This document shows positions 22,740 through 32,885 of a stretch of 64,000 bases of DNA, piece by piece. Position numbers and translations under genes: made by a program. The stretch is from assembly GCA_022592435.1 (NCBI GenBank), contig JABYQS010000024.1, positions 124,001 to 188,000 of the forward strand, read 5' to 3'. Every line of letters starts with the position of its first letter. Position 1 is the stretch's first letter. Below the pieces are notes generated by a model. The model saw only the letters and a list, made by a program, of their open reading frames with translations. It was not told the origin of the DNA and ran no database searches. This DNA comes from Cerioporus squamosus (lineage: Eukaryota; Basidiomycota; Agaricomycetes; Polyporales; Polyporaceae).

Positions 22740-24339
22740 ATGTCCTCTGGCGCGATCATTGACGACAACGACCCAATCGTCCAGTACAGCGACGGATGGA
22801 CATTCGATGAGACGTATCCCTATGCTCTGGGTCTGACGAGACATGGGGCCACCACACGGTCGGACTTGATGGCTACGGTGAAGTTTCGCGGTGAGTATAG
22901 CACCAGTACCACACCCGTTATTATCGCGCCAGCAGTGCCCAGTACTTACACATCTCCCTCACTATCCCACTCCAGGAACGGGCATCACTGTGTTCGGCAT
23001 CATCCAAGGCCAGGTGCAGACCACAGCAACTACACCACGCCGGGCGCGGGGTTCGTCCTCGACGGGGCAACATCCGGCGTCTTCAACGGATATAAGCTCT
23101 CCTCGCTCGTCGACACGATCTACAACCAAACGCTCTTCTCGAAGGACGGCCTCCCTCTGCAGGACCACGAGCTCACGATAGCGAACGTGCACGGAAACAA
23201 TCCGGTCATCCTCTGGCTCGACTACTTCCTCGTCGGCGGCCAGCCATCCACCTCCTCGGTGACTAGCCCTAGTGCGACTACAGCTCCGCAGCCAAATACG
23301 TCGTCCACGTCCTCAAGCTCGGAGTCGCGGGAACCTGGGACTTCTACGCCCTCTTCTTCCATTCCAACCTCAGCTGCGCCTTCAACCTCGACACTTTCCT
23401 CAACTGCGGAATCAACCCCCTCAATCTCCGAATCAACCAACCTGACGCCAATAACGTCGACATCTTTGGTCACGTTTTCTGGTTTCACCTCAACTCTAGT
23501 CGTGGTCTCGACGCCAAGCTTGCCGACGTCGGGAGCTACATCTACTGCCCCGGTGCCTCGCAGTCCGCATCAATCCGAGTCAAGAGCAACGCACACGCCT
23601 GCAATCGTAGGGGGGAGCATCGGAGCATTACTGTTGGTCATACTCTTGGCCGTACTCGCCTCACTGTATCGGTGTCGTCGGAGAAGACGAAGCGGTAAGG
23701 ACTTCTGTTTTACCTCTCGCCGACTGCAAGTCTCTGACATTTTGTTGTGTAGTAGAAGACATACGTTCTGCCATAGAACCATACGTACCTGTACCCTGCC
23801 ACACACTCCCACCCCTCATGGCACCTCCCAGTCCCACCAAGTCCGAGTCTCACATGCGTCCGCTGAGCACCGCAGCCGGCACGGTACACACTTCTGCCCT
23901 GTCCGCCGCTCCTTCCGTGCCCCATACCCCTCCCGTGCGATGGGAGAAGAGGGATCAACATGACCACCCCTCCTCACGACCCACTGTTGCACATGGGTCG
24001 CACGATGCATCGTCCCTTCCGACGGTCACCCCTTCTGCCGCGTCCTTGAGTGCAAGCACACCCGCCTCCTTCCCTCCGAGTCCGGACGCCCCTCTCGTTC
24101 TCCCAACCGAGATCGGGCGTGCACTCGCGTATGCGCCCCCGGACGTGCAATCGAGCGTCATGTCCCTCTTCCGCTCGCTCTTCCTGAGAAGCGCGAGCGG
24201 GAGCGGGACCACCGGGCACATAGCTCACAGAAGGCCCGGGGAGGCTTCGGATGATATGCATATACGTGCCGAAGTGGATTCGGGACTGAGAATGTACAAC
24301 GACGGGTACGTGCCACCCCCGGAGTACACGACGCACTGA
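22740..24339 (+). CDS. Ser/Thr-rich single-pass membrane protein with N-terminal beta-sandwich domain
   Basis: Member of a large mushroom family of cell-surface-like proteins of unknown function. The N-terminal domain has IIDDNDPIVQYSDGWTFD, YALGLTRHGATT, GTGITVFGII and the closing NPVILWLDYFLV, as in the family. A long Ser/Thr linker follows, then one membrane helix (AIVGGSIGALLLVILLAVLA) with an Arg-rich stop-transfer stretch (YRCRRRRRS), and a cytoplasmic Pro/Ser-rich tail ending DGYVPPPEYTTH. Exons are 22740-22890, 22976-23694 and 23753-24339 (introns GTGAGT...CCAG and GTAAGG...GTAG). One base is missing near 23010 (CAAGGCCAGG). A decayed duplicate at 41660-41985 keeps the reading frame at that point, so this is a recent deletion or an assembly error. 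No signal peptide is obvious at this start. Confidence 0.7.
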
Positions 24340-24839
24340 GACTGTCTGGTGAATACGAGGACCAGGCGGTGTATGGGTCCCTGTTATTTATGTAGGTACA
24401 ATGTGATCCAATTGCCCACCCACGCACATCCTTCATCGTCTGCATAGTACTAGTACACCATCGTATACACTTCCACGTTTACTGGCTGCGAGGCTGATGT
24501 TGGGGCTTTGTTTTCCAGTTCATCTTGGCCGCGATGCTGGTAAGCGTAACCACCACGCAAACATCACTGACAGATGACGAAATCAAAGTACCTCTCGCGC
24601 GCATATCGTACCCGAGCCACGATACCCAACCCACCCGATCGCCACGTACACGAGTTCGACTCAAACAACTCGCGGAAGCCTCGTTGCCGTGAACCGAGGC
24701 CTACGGAGACATCCACGGAAATGACGGTGCGAAGTCGCAACCTCACAGCAAAGCACGCCCATCGCACACGAGCACTTCCTTCACTCTCCTCCAGCACAGA
24801 ACCACCCGCCCTCGTCTTCTCGACATTCTTCAAGCGAAC
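24340..24839. other. Intergenic stretch
   Basis: No gene recognised. The last part probably holds the promoter and 5' UTR of the gene at 24840. Confidence 0.3.
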
Positions 24840-25671
24840 ATGGCGCTCGAGCTACCCATAACGCTCAACCATGCCACAATCTCCACAGTACGCCCACTGC
24901 GTCCCTCAGCGGCTGCCGAAACTGACTGCCACTGTAGAGCCTCCATACCCTCTACCACGCTCTGTTGGAAGCATGGCTCCTCGCCTGGCCGCTCGCCTTC
25001 CCCGGAGGAATGGTCCTCCTCCAGTACTGCGCAACGCAGAAAGGCCTCGTCGCGCGCGTCCGGGTGTTCTTCCACCGCATGTGCGAGTACTGGCGCCCCC
25101 TCGGCCGACCTGTGACAGTGAGCTACTTTACCGGCACTACCGGACCTCGGAGGAGGAAGAGGGACTACTGGCGGTCCTCCAAGAGGTCGCGGGCGGCGTT
25201 GAGGGCCTCGGATGCAATGCGAATGCGGGACGAGACGGGGGAGACGGAGAAGAGGGCGGGTCCGGGGTGCCGTTGGTGAGGTACTACACTCCGAGGCTGT
25301 TGCCGGCATATCGTGATGAGGTTGAGGAAGACCCGGAGGCGAGGGAATTTTGTTTGACCCTAAGGGCGTTTTGCAAGTGGCACCGGATGGTATTTCCTGG
25401 ACCTGTAAGTTCAGGTTCTTCCGTTGGCTGCCTGAAAGCGGTGTACGCTGGCTAACCGCGTTTTTGCAGATGCATCCGACTCTGAAAGAGGCCCGGGAGC
25501 AGATCAAGTACTACAGCAGCCGAGACCGGAGGGAGATGCTCAGGATATGTCGGCTTGTTTCCGACGACCAGGTCTTCCGCAAGAGATCACCGTGGACGCC
25601 GCGCTTCGCGAAGATGTGGAAGAACTGGCTGAATAGAAAGGCCCGATGTCGCCGTCGTGTTTGAGTGAGGA
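24840..25671 (+). CDS. Uncharacterised orphan protein
   Basis: ATG at 24840; exon 1 (24840-24887, MALELPITLNHATIST) joins in frame across a 48-bp intron (GTACGC...CTGTAG) to an exon reading SLHTLYHALLEAWLLAWPLA and VLLQYCATQKGLVARVRVFF. Further down a different frame carries natural-looking sequence (LLYRHYRTSEEEEGLLAVLQ, RYYTPRLLPAYRDEVEEDPE, FCKWHRMVFPGP), and after an intron at about 25407-25470 the last exon reads MHPTLKEAREQIKYYSSRDR and ends in a basic tail RKARCRRRV. The junction around 25110-25150 is unclear (very short intron or a one-base indel). There is no recognised domain; the N-terminal half is hydrophobic and the C-terminus is basic. Confidence 0.45.
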
Positions 25672-25867
25672 GGTCATTCCATGATGGTCCTGCTGCCAGT
25701 GCTATGTGCTGCATGTGTCTGCTCTGTGCCTGCTGTTGTTACTGCTAATCGTCGTGCTAGTGAGACTGCTGCTATAACCAGACTACTGTACTCTAGCTAG
25801 TTACACCTAATGTATATCCGATTTAACTCACTATGAACCTTGGTACTGCTAAAGGCGCAACTCACCA

Positions 25868-28268
25868 CTACATCTGCCCCCTGCGCATCAGATTCCGCCT
25901 CACCCTCCGCCGCTCCCCGCCCGCGCCCTCGCCCTTGCCCCAGCGCAGATACGGCACCCGCCCCTTCTCGACGCCCGCCACGTCCCCGCCCTCGTCGAGC
26001 GTCCGGAAGTCGAGCATGCCCCACACCGGCAGCTGCATCTCGCCCATGACGAGCACCCGCGCCTCCCCGAGGAGCCGTGCCGGGACCGGCGTGAGGAGCT
26101 GGATCTGCGCCTGGCCGTGTGCGTGCGCGGGTGGGCTCACCCCCCGGACGAGCGCGAGGCCGAGACAGCGCGAGGCGTGCGGGGCGGGCGGGGGTGCGCC
26201 TTGTTCGTAGGGGAGCGTGCTCGTGCGGGTCGGGTCGATCGTGCCGGGGTCGCAGCAGACGAGGGCGACGAGGGACCCGGTGAGCGCGCGGTGCACTTCG
26301 GAGGGGACGACGTCCTCTGTGCCCGCGCCGGTGAGGACGAGCTTGTCGAGCGCGGTCTGGCAGTCGACTTGGTACGGGGGCTGGGCGCAGAGGGGGAGAG
26401 AGGTGTTCCAGGATGTGGCAACGGGTGAGGATAGGGTCGAAGGATCGCTCGGGAAGACGGCGTGGAGGTAGGAGAGCATGGAGATGTTGCGGTGGTCTGC
26501 GGCGCTGTAGTACGACGCGAGCGAGGAGGGCGGGACGCTCTCCACGGTGCGCATTGCGGGCCCGGAATGGGACGGGCCTGCAGCATTCCATTCGTCCTCG
26601 GGAGAGGGCCCTGCGAAGGCAAATATGTGTGCTGGCTCGATGATCTCCTCGACCTTGCGTCCGAGGTCCGCGCCGAGGCCCTTCGTCCAGCCCATGGTGT
26701 TGACGACGAGCGGGATGACCGACGTGATGCGGCTGTCGCTGGACTCCTCGTCGAGCGTCGCGTGCTGCAGGTCAGTACTGTAGAGCTGGATGAGGGCGTG
26801 GATGCAGTCGAGATAGTGCGACGGCGCGTTCTTGGGGGACGTCGCGCCAATGTAGTGGGACGCGTGCGGTATGCTTGGATGCGAGAACGGCGGGCCTGCA
26901 CGAGACGTAAGCTTGTGGTGCGATGCACAATAAGCGGACTCACCGAAGAGAGGCTGGTCGACGACGTTCAGGCTCACCATCCCTCCGGGCGTGAACTCGG
27001 ACTGGCCAAGGTCGCATTCCAGGTAGGCCACGTGTCGGAACCTACACACTCAGTTAGGTCACCGTCAGTGCACGCGGATGGAGACGTACCTCGAGAGCAG
27101 CCTGTTGAGCAGCAACCTCGCGAACGTGCTCTTGCCCGCGTTCTTCGGTCCCTTCACGAGATACGTAGCTCCCTGGCCTACGAGCGCGTTCTCGTCGACG
27201 CTGGGAGGCGGCATGACAGAGCCGATGGCGGCGTCCCAGGACGGGGGCACGACCAGCGGCGAGACATCCGGCGTCTGGCGAGCGAGCTGCACACACGTTC
27301 AGACGGAGCGACAAGATATGGCCAGACGACGCACAAAGTACACGGTGTCAAGCCCCAGGTCGAACCGGGCGAGGCTGCGGTGCCAGCGCGCGGGCGCAAA
27401 GCACGCGTCGAAGGTCCGGCATATCCTTCCGAGTCCGTCGATGCCGGTGTGCAGCTCTTGGAGCATGACGACGGCGTCGAAGTTCGGGCTGGCGTCGGCG
27501 ACGCGCTCAGGGGAGCGCAGGGAGGAGGGGCGCGGGGCCTGTCGCAGGAGGTGAGCGGGAGAGACGGCATTGGATAGTCGGGACGGGAGAGGAGCGGGGA
27601 GCGTAGACGGGGTGGGAGGTGTCGCCGGCCGAGAGCTGGACGCCTGCGAGGGTGATTGTTCCGCGGAGGACGGCGAGCGTGTACGTCCCGAGGAGAGCGA
27701 CGGTCTCTCCGCTGCGGAGGAGGAGCACGGTGCTCTTGACACCGCGCACGGAGCATTCGCGGAAGACATTCTGGTCCAGGGCGGGCTCGAAGCTCGACAA
27801 AGCGGACGGAGCGGGGACGTGCTCGAGAGGAGCAGAGAGAGGAAAGTCGAGGACGACAGGCTCGTCGCCGTCGTCTGCGTCTTCATCCGAGGAGTCGGGG
27901 AGAGGAGCACTGGGCGACCACGCGCGCACCGCGACGACTTTTTCACCTGGGGACTCGAGAGAGGACAGCGAGGACTCGCCGTCGCTCTCGTCGACGACGA
28001 TGAGATCGTCCTGGGCCTTGAACGCGTCCGCATTCGCCTGCGCAAAGTACCGCGTTGGCTGTTCGCGTCGCTTTTTCTTCGATGCTGTTCCGCCTGTGGC
28101 TGCGCTGGCCTTGCGCTTCGACGAGGGCGGTTTCTGGCTGGTGCTCGGGGGCGGGGCCTTTTGCTTGGTCTGGGAGGGAGGCGGAGATGCGGAGGTGGAG
28201 GCGGCGGGGGTGTTTTGCGCCTGGCTCTGCGCGAGACGCGCTTTTCGCGCTGCGACTGCACTCAGCAT
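25868..28268 (-). CDS. GRC3: Polynucleotide 5'-hydroxyl-kinase GRC3 (NOL9 family)
   Basis: GRC3 phosphorylates RNA 5'-OH ends during ITS2 removal in pre-rRNA processing, acting with the Las1 nuclease. The ATG at 28268 is followed by a low-complexity nuclear N-terminus with a basic patch (KKKRR). Then come the N-terminal domain (SVRGVKSTVLLLRSGETVAL), the Walker A segment YLVKGPKNAGKSTFARLLLN, the Walker B region VAYLECDLGQSEFTPGGMVS, the family motif PPFSHPSIPHASHYIGATSP, and a conserved C-terminal domain ending RRVRRNLMRRGQM. Introns separate VYF from LARQTPDV, SR from FRHVAYL, and LFG from PPFSH. Frames change at about 27568 (VPTIQ to AVSPAHLL): either one extra T, or a 46-bp intron with a poor GTCCCG donor. 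It is head to head with TSR2, 156 bp away. Confidence 0.88.
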
Positions 28269-28424
28269 TCGTAGCTCGTCCGTGATAGTTCAGAGTGTAC
28301 AGCAAGCCCAGGCGAAGAGATGGAGAGTCGCGGCAGTCGGGGGAGGAGGAAGGAGACGCGAAGCTGAGACGCGCGTGAAAATTCCGGGATCGCTCGTCCA
28401 TCGCGCTGCCTGCTCCCATCCACC
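28269..28424. promoter_or_regulatory. Shared divergent promoter of GRC3 and TSR2
   Basis: Only 156 bp separate the two start codons, so both ribosome-biogenesis genes must be driven from this segment or from overlapping 5' UTRs. I see no certain TATA box. The arrangement suggests co-regulation (inference). Confidence 0.55.
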
Positions 28425-28996
28425 ATGTCCACATCGACCCCGACGCAGGACGCACCCTCACAAACATCCATCCTCTTCGCCCGCGGCGTCATCGCGCGGC
28501 TCGCATACTGGCCCGCCCTCCGCATCGCCGTCGACCAGCTCTGGGGCGGCCCCGACTCCGCCTCGAAGCGCACCTGGCTCGCCTCCGTCCTCGTCGACGA
28601 CTTTGAAGAAGCCTCGGACACGCCCGACGCCGACTACGTCGAGGACCGCCTCCTGCAGGTCATGGCGGACGAGTTCGACGCCGTGCTCGAGGACGGCAGC
28701 GCGGAGGAGGTCGCGAAGGACGTCGTGCGGCTGTGGGCGGAGGTCTCGCAGGGGCGGGACGCGCTCGTGACAGAGTTTGAGGAGAGGGCGGATAAGCTCA
28801 AGGGGAAGAAGGTGCAGGCCGAGGAGGCTGCGGGAGACAACAGCGACTGGGAGGACGAGAGCGACGAGGAGGGCGAGGACGCGGATGGTGGGAGGAGACC
28901 GCTCCGCAGCTGCTCGAGCGTCCGCCAAAGGAGGAGCCGGAGGTCGACGAGGACGGGTTCACCACGGTCAAGGGCAAGGGGAAAAGTCACAGGTAG
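28425..28996 (+). CDS. TSR2: Pre-rRNA-processing protein TSR2
   Basis: TSR2 is the chaperone (escortin) that delivers eS26 to pre-40S particles. The protein shows the WGG domain: FARGVIARLAYWPALRIAVD, QLWGGPDSASKRTWLASVLV, and DADYVEDRLLQVMADEFDAV, followed by a helical arm and an acidic region (SDWEDESDEEGEDADG). The conserved C-terminal peptide (PPKEEPEVDEDGFTTVKGKG) is in the next frame. The break lies in a G run at 28887-28892, where one missing G would join the frames, so I read it as an indel and place the stop at 28994-28996. It is head to head with GRC3. Length about 190 residues, normal for the family. Confidence 0.88.
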
Positions 28997-29222
28997 AGCC
29001 CCGCTGTCTCCAGTACGTGAATATAACTCTGTTACCCTGGCATGTACTCTGAAGGGCAGCTGCAGAATCCACTCGCGTTCCGTCGCACGCACGCACGCAA
29101 AAGTGTACGAACCCAGAAGTGACTAGTCACATTAGATTCTAGTTGTACAACAACGCTTTTAGTACGGTGTCGCACGTCAGTACAGCGTGCTGCTCTAAGG
29201 TACTGAAGCAGTCGACAGTCGT

Positions 29223-30486
29223 CTACGACTGCTGCACGAACTTCTTGCCCTTCTCGATGTTCTTCTTGAGCTCGGGCAGGCACGCAGCGAGCAGTTCCTC
29301 CTCCTCCTTCGACAGCTGGCCAAGAGGGTGGATCTTCTCGACACCGTTGGGCTGCGAACGTAATGTCAGCATGCAGGCCAGCACAAGGGCAGCAGACGCA
29401 GTGGATACTCACGCCAAGCTCGACGTTGGACGAGAAGAAGTCGATGCCCTGGTCGGCGAAGAGCGGGCTCTTGACGAACGTGGGGGTGACGACGCCCTTC
29501 TCGCCATTGAGGGCACGGAGGAGGTCGCCGGTGAAGCGGGCGCCCGCATAGGCCATGGAGAGGGTGGCCGAGCCAGCGCCGTCCTTGGCCTGGACAACCT
29601 CGTCACCGCCAAACTGGATGCGGTGGACGAGCTTCTTGTAGACCTCGCCGGTGACGCTCTTGCCGTGGGACGTCTGGGAGAGGAGGGGGACGATGGTCGC
29701 ACCCGAGTGGCCGCCGACGACGGTGACGGGGACGTCCTTGGGGTCGGCACCAGCGATGCCGGCGAGGAAACGCTGGGCGCGGACGACGTCGAGGGTGGTG
29801 ACACCGAAGATGTGGGCGGGGTCGTAGACACCGGCCTTCTCGAAGACGGCGGAGACGATGGGGACGGTGGAGTTGACGGGGTTGGAGATGACGAGGACCT
29901 TCGCCTTGGGAGAGACGCGGGCGATGGCGGCAGCGAGGTCGCGGACGATGGAGGCGTTGGTGTTGAAGAGGTCGTCGCGGGTCATCTGGGATGCGCACGG
30001 GGTTAGTACGGCCTGGGAAGGCGGGAGGGAAGGAAGGTTGCGGATAGGCTTACACCGGGCTGGAGACGGACGAGGTCAGCGAATTGAGGCTTGGTTGGCA
30101 GAGAAGGGATTGGCTTACCTTGCGGGGAACACCGGCGGGGATGACGACGACGTCAGTGCCCTCGAGGGCCTGGTCGAGCTTGTCGGCGGGGTAGCCGTGG
30201 ACCTTTGGGAGACGAGGTGAGGTTACACGTAGCGCGCACAGGATGTGACGAAACAGACCTCGCTCTTGGTGTCGACGTGGGAGACATCAGCGGCGACACC
30301 GGGTGCACCGCGGATATCGTAGAGGCTGAGCTCGGTGACGTGGGGGTTGAGCTTGAGGAGGAGGGACAAGGGCTGGCCGATGCCTCCGCCGGCACCGAGG
30401 ACGGTGACCTTGGACTGGCGCGCGGCGGAGGAGGAGAACTGGCGGGCGGGGGCGGCGAGGGAGCGGGCAGCAGTACGGGCGAACAT
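29223..30486 (-). CDS. MDH1: Mitochondrial malate dehydrogenase
   Basis: NAD-dependent malate dehydrogenase of the TCA cycle (malate to oxaloacetate). The N-terminus [20 protein letters not shown] is a typical presequence, then [20 protein letters not shown] (NAD-binding glycine motif), [20 protein letters not shown] (substrate loop with Arg), [26 protein letters not shown], the catalytic [12 protein letters not shown], and the C-terminal [16 protein letters not shown]. Exons: 30486-30259, 30202-30119, 30059-30054, 29985-29413, 29351-29223, giving 339 residues with frame kept throughout. The third exon is only six bases (CCCGGT, Pro-Gly), needed to complete RKPGM. Intron 1 uses GTCTGT as donor. 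The absence of a peroxisomal signal and the presence of a presequence support the mitochondrial form. It is head to head with cyclin C. Confidence 0.95.
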
Positions 30487-30690
30487 GGCGGGCGTCGGGG
30501 GCGTGGTCGACGGGGAGGAGGACGGTGGGGACGATGAGGAGGAGGAAAAGAGCAGGGAGGGGGCCGTGGGACGCGACGCGCGCGTTTTGAGGGTCGGATC
30601 GGGGGAGGTCGGAGTGCGCGCGCGAGGCCGAGTCTCGCCCGACGACGACCGCCACGCCAATGCGCCCGCCGCGAGTGGCCCCCGAACCCG
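30487..30690. promoter_or_regulatory. Shared divergent promoter of MDH and cyclin C genes
   Basis: 204 bp between the two start codons. The segment is GC-rich; I see no certain core element. Both 5' UTRs must lie here. Confidence 0.5.
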
Positions 30691-32124
30691 ATGGCGACCA
30701 ACTTCTGGTCGAGCTCCCACTAGTCCGTGCTCGCCGTTGACCACCGCACGCCGTCGCTCACGCCTCTGCGCACACAGCAAACGGTGGCTAGTCGACAGGG
30801 CCACCCTCCGCCAGGCCCGCTCCGACGACCTCCTCTACGTCGACCACCCGGACCATCTCGGCTTTCTCAACATCTTCTTCGCAAACCGTTCGTCCGAGTC
30901 TCCTGAGCACGTCCGAATGGCCCCGCTCACCCGCCCGCAGTCATCTCCAAGCTCGGCAAGAAACTCACGCTCAGGCAGAGGGTCATCGCGACCGCGACCG
31001 TCTTCTTCCGCCGGTTCTACGTCAAGAACTCGTACTGCGAGACAGACCCCTTCATCGTCATCGCCGCCTGCTGCTATGTTGCCGCCAAGGCCGAGGAGTC
31101 CCCCGTGCACATCAAGAATGTCGTCTCCGAGGCCCGCATGCTCTTTAGGTGAGTCCACGTCCGTGCCGCGATTCTGTGCCCGGGCTCACCTCCTGCGCAG
31201 GTGACGAGTACGGCATCAAGTCCTTCCCCTCCGACAACCACAAGCTCGCAGAGATGGAGTTCTACCTCGTCGACGAACTCGAGTGCGACCTCACCGTCTT
31301 CCACCCCTACCGCACCCTCATGACCCTCTGCGGCAAGGAGACCGGCGGCTTCCTCCCTGACGCCGAGGCCGGCGAGGCAGACGCAGACGACATCGACGGT
31401 CCGCGCTTCTGGGGCACCGGCGAGGGCAAGCTCGAGCTGCAGGAGGGCGCACTGCAGATGGCCTGGTGAGCCCCCGGCTTCTCTCGCACTGGCTGCACGC
31501 AAGGCACGCTGACCCCGCCCGCGGACGCCCAGGTTCATCATCAACGACACCTACCGCTCCGAGCTCTGCCTGCTCTACCCCCCGCACCTCATCGCCATCG
31601 CCGCCATCTACCTCACCCTCGTCTTCCACGCCCCCACCCGCGCGGCCATCCAGCAGGCCCAGGCCCAGCCCCTCGCCTCCTCGTCCCGCTCGCACTCGAC
31701 CTCGAACTCGCAGTCCCACTCCCCCACCCGCCGCTCCTCGCGCTCCGCCAAGAAGCCCCAGCCGCACGCCCACCAGCCGCAGGACATCGTCGGCTTCATG
31801 GCGGGGCTCAACGTGAGCATGCCGCTCGTCGCGACCGTCGCGCAGGAGATCATCGCGCTCTATGCGCTCTGGGACCGGTACAGCGAGGACCCGACCGTCG
31901 AGTCGGCGCGCGCGGCGACGCGCAAGGGCAGGGCCGGACGCGCACAGGCGCAGGCGCAGATGCAGGTGCAAGAGGGCGAGGCGGCGGCGGCGGTGACGCC
32001 GATGTTTCTCGTGCAGCTGCTGTTGAGCATGCGGGAGCAGCGCATGGCGGACATGGCGCACCCTGCGAGCGGCCGACCGATCGTGGTCAACAAGATGCTC
32101 GAGCGGACGCAGGCGGCTGGGTGA
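30691..32124 (+). CDS. SSN8: Cyclin C (Mediator kinase module, SSN8/SRB11 family)
   Basis: Partner of Cdk8/Srb10 in the Mediator kinase module, repressing RNA polymerase II genes. The N-terminus [20 protein letters not shown] is the family signature. The cyclin box follows: [60 protein letters not shown], then [20 protein letters not shown]. Exons: 30691-30722, 30778-30887, 30941-31148, about 31202-31465, 31533-32124. The first intron has a GTCCGT donor. The junction of exons 3 and 4 is off by one base, probably an indel. The last exon contains a low-complexity insert (Ser/His/Gln) between cyclin-fold helices, then the conserved [20 protein letters not shown]. Confidence 0.9.
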
Positions 32125-32613
32125 AGGACAGTTCTCGTGATGTAATATACGTGCTACAACAGGGCTACTGGGAGTGTGTACAACGGTGTACTATACCGAA
32201 GAGGCTGGTTAGCGGGCCATCTTGGAAAGGGGATTGTTGTCAGGTGAGGAATGGACGCAAGTACGCAGAATGTCGGAGGAAGATCGCGCAAAGGTAGAGT
32301 GGGAGGAGAGTACCGGCAAGCAGTCAAGCTGGTACTCCATACCGCCAGGGATTGAGTCGAGGAGAGACTGCACTGCGAGCCATTGCTATATAGCGGGAGG
32401 ACTTAGGCGTCGCGACAGCCTGAGTAGAACTCGACAATGCGAGGAAAGGAAGGGAGATGGCTTCGACTCCGCTCATGGAGGAAAGCCCTCTCAAGATCTC
32501 CCGTCTGGCGAACGTCAAGCAGACACTACTGCAGCCAACAACCGCACCACCAACGCACCAACACCAATGAAGGCTGTCAGCCTGACCCACAGAAGCGCAT
32601 GCGCACCCAACCC
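32125..32613. other. 3' flank of cyclin C up to the mobile element
   Basis: No gene. It includes the cyclin C 3' UTR and ends in ACCCAACCC (32605-32613), which is repeated immediately after the element at 38569-38577. Confidence 0.5.
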
Positions 32614-32885
32614 CAGGCTCCTAACCAACCTGCCTTGCGTCGTCGTTCAATAGACCCTAGCAGCGGGAGGTAGAAGTAGTATCCTGTGAAGAGAAGTACT
32701 TAGAGAAGTACCAGCGCGAATTTCAGCCACATTAATTCGAGTACCGACAAAGTTCCGAATGATGGGCACCGCTTGGTATTCGAGGCCCGACTCAATTTTT
32801 AAAGTCCTAAACCTTAGCTGTTGAAGACGACGCAAGGCAGGCTGGCAAACTATGGCATGGGAAAGCTTGGTAAGCAGCCGGCGCC
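32614..32885 (+). repeat. Left terminal inverted repeat
   Basis: Aligns over its length, with gaps and about 60-75% identity, to the reverse complement of 38297-38568. It is best conserved at the outer tip, at the two inverted CCTTGCGTCGTC motifs, and over about 45 bp around the inner ATG (GGCAAACTATGGCATGGGAA). It probably contains both the transposase-binding sites and the promoter of the DUF6589 gene. Confidence 0.8.

Noticed and set aside
24900..25110. Alternative frames rich in Ser, Arg and Pro over the orphan gene
   Set aside because: The hydrophobic LLEAWLLAWPLAFPGG frame has natural composition and joins in frame to the ATG exon; the others look like GC-driven shadows.
26000..26950. 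Long Arg/Pro-rich frames overlapping GRC3 on both strands
   Set aside because: They are artefacts of GC-rich third positions in the GRC3 coding sequence, with no domains.
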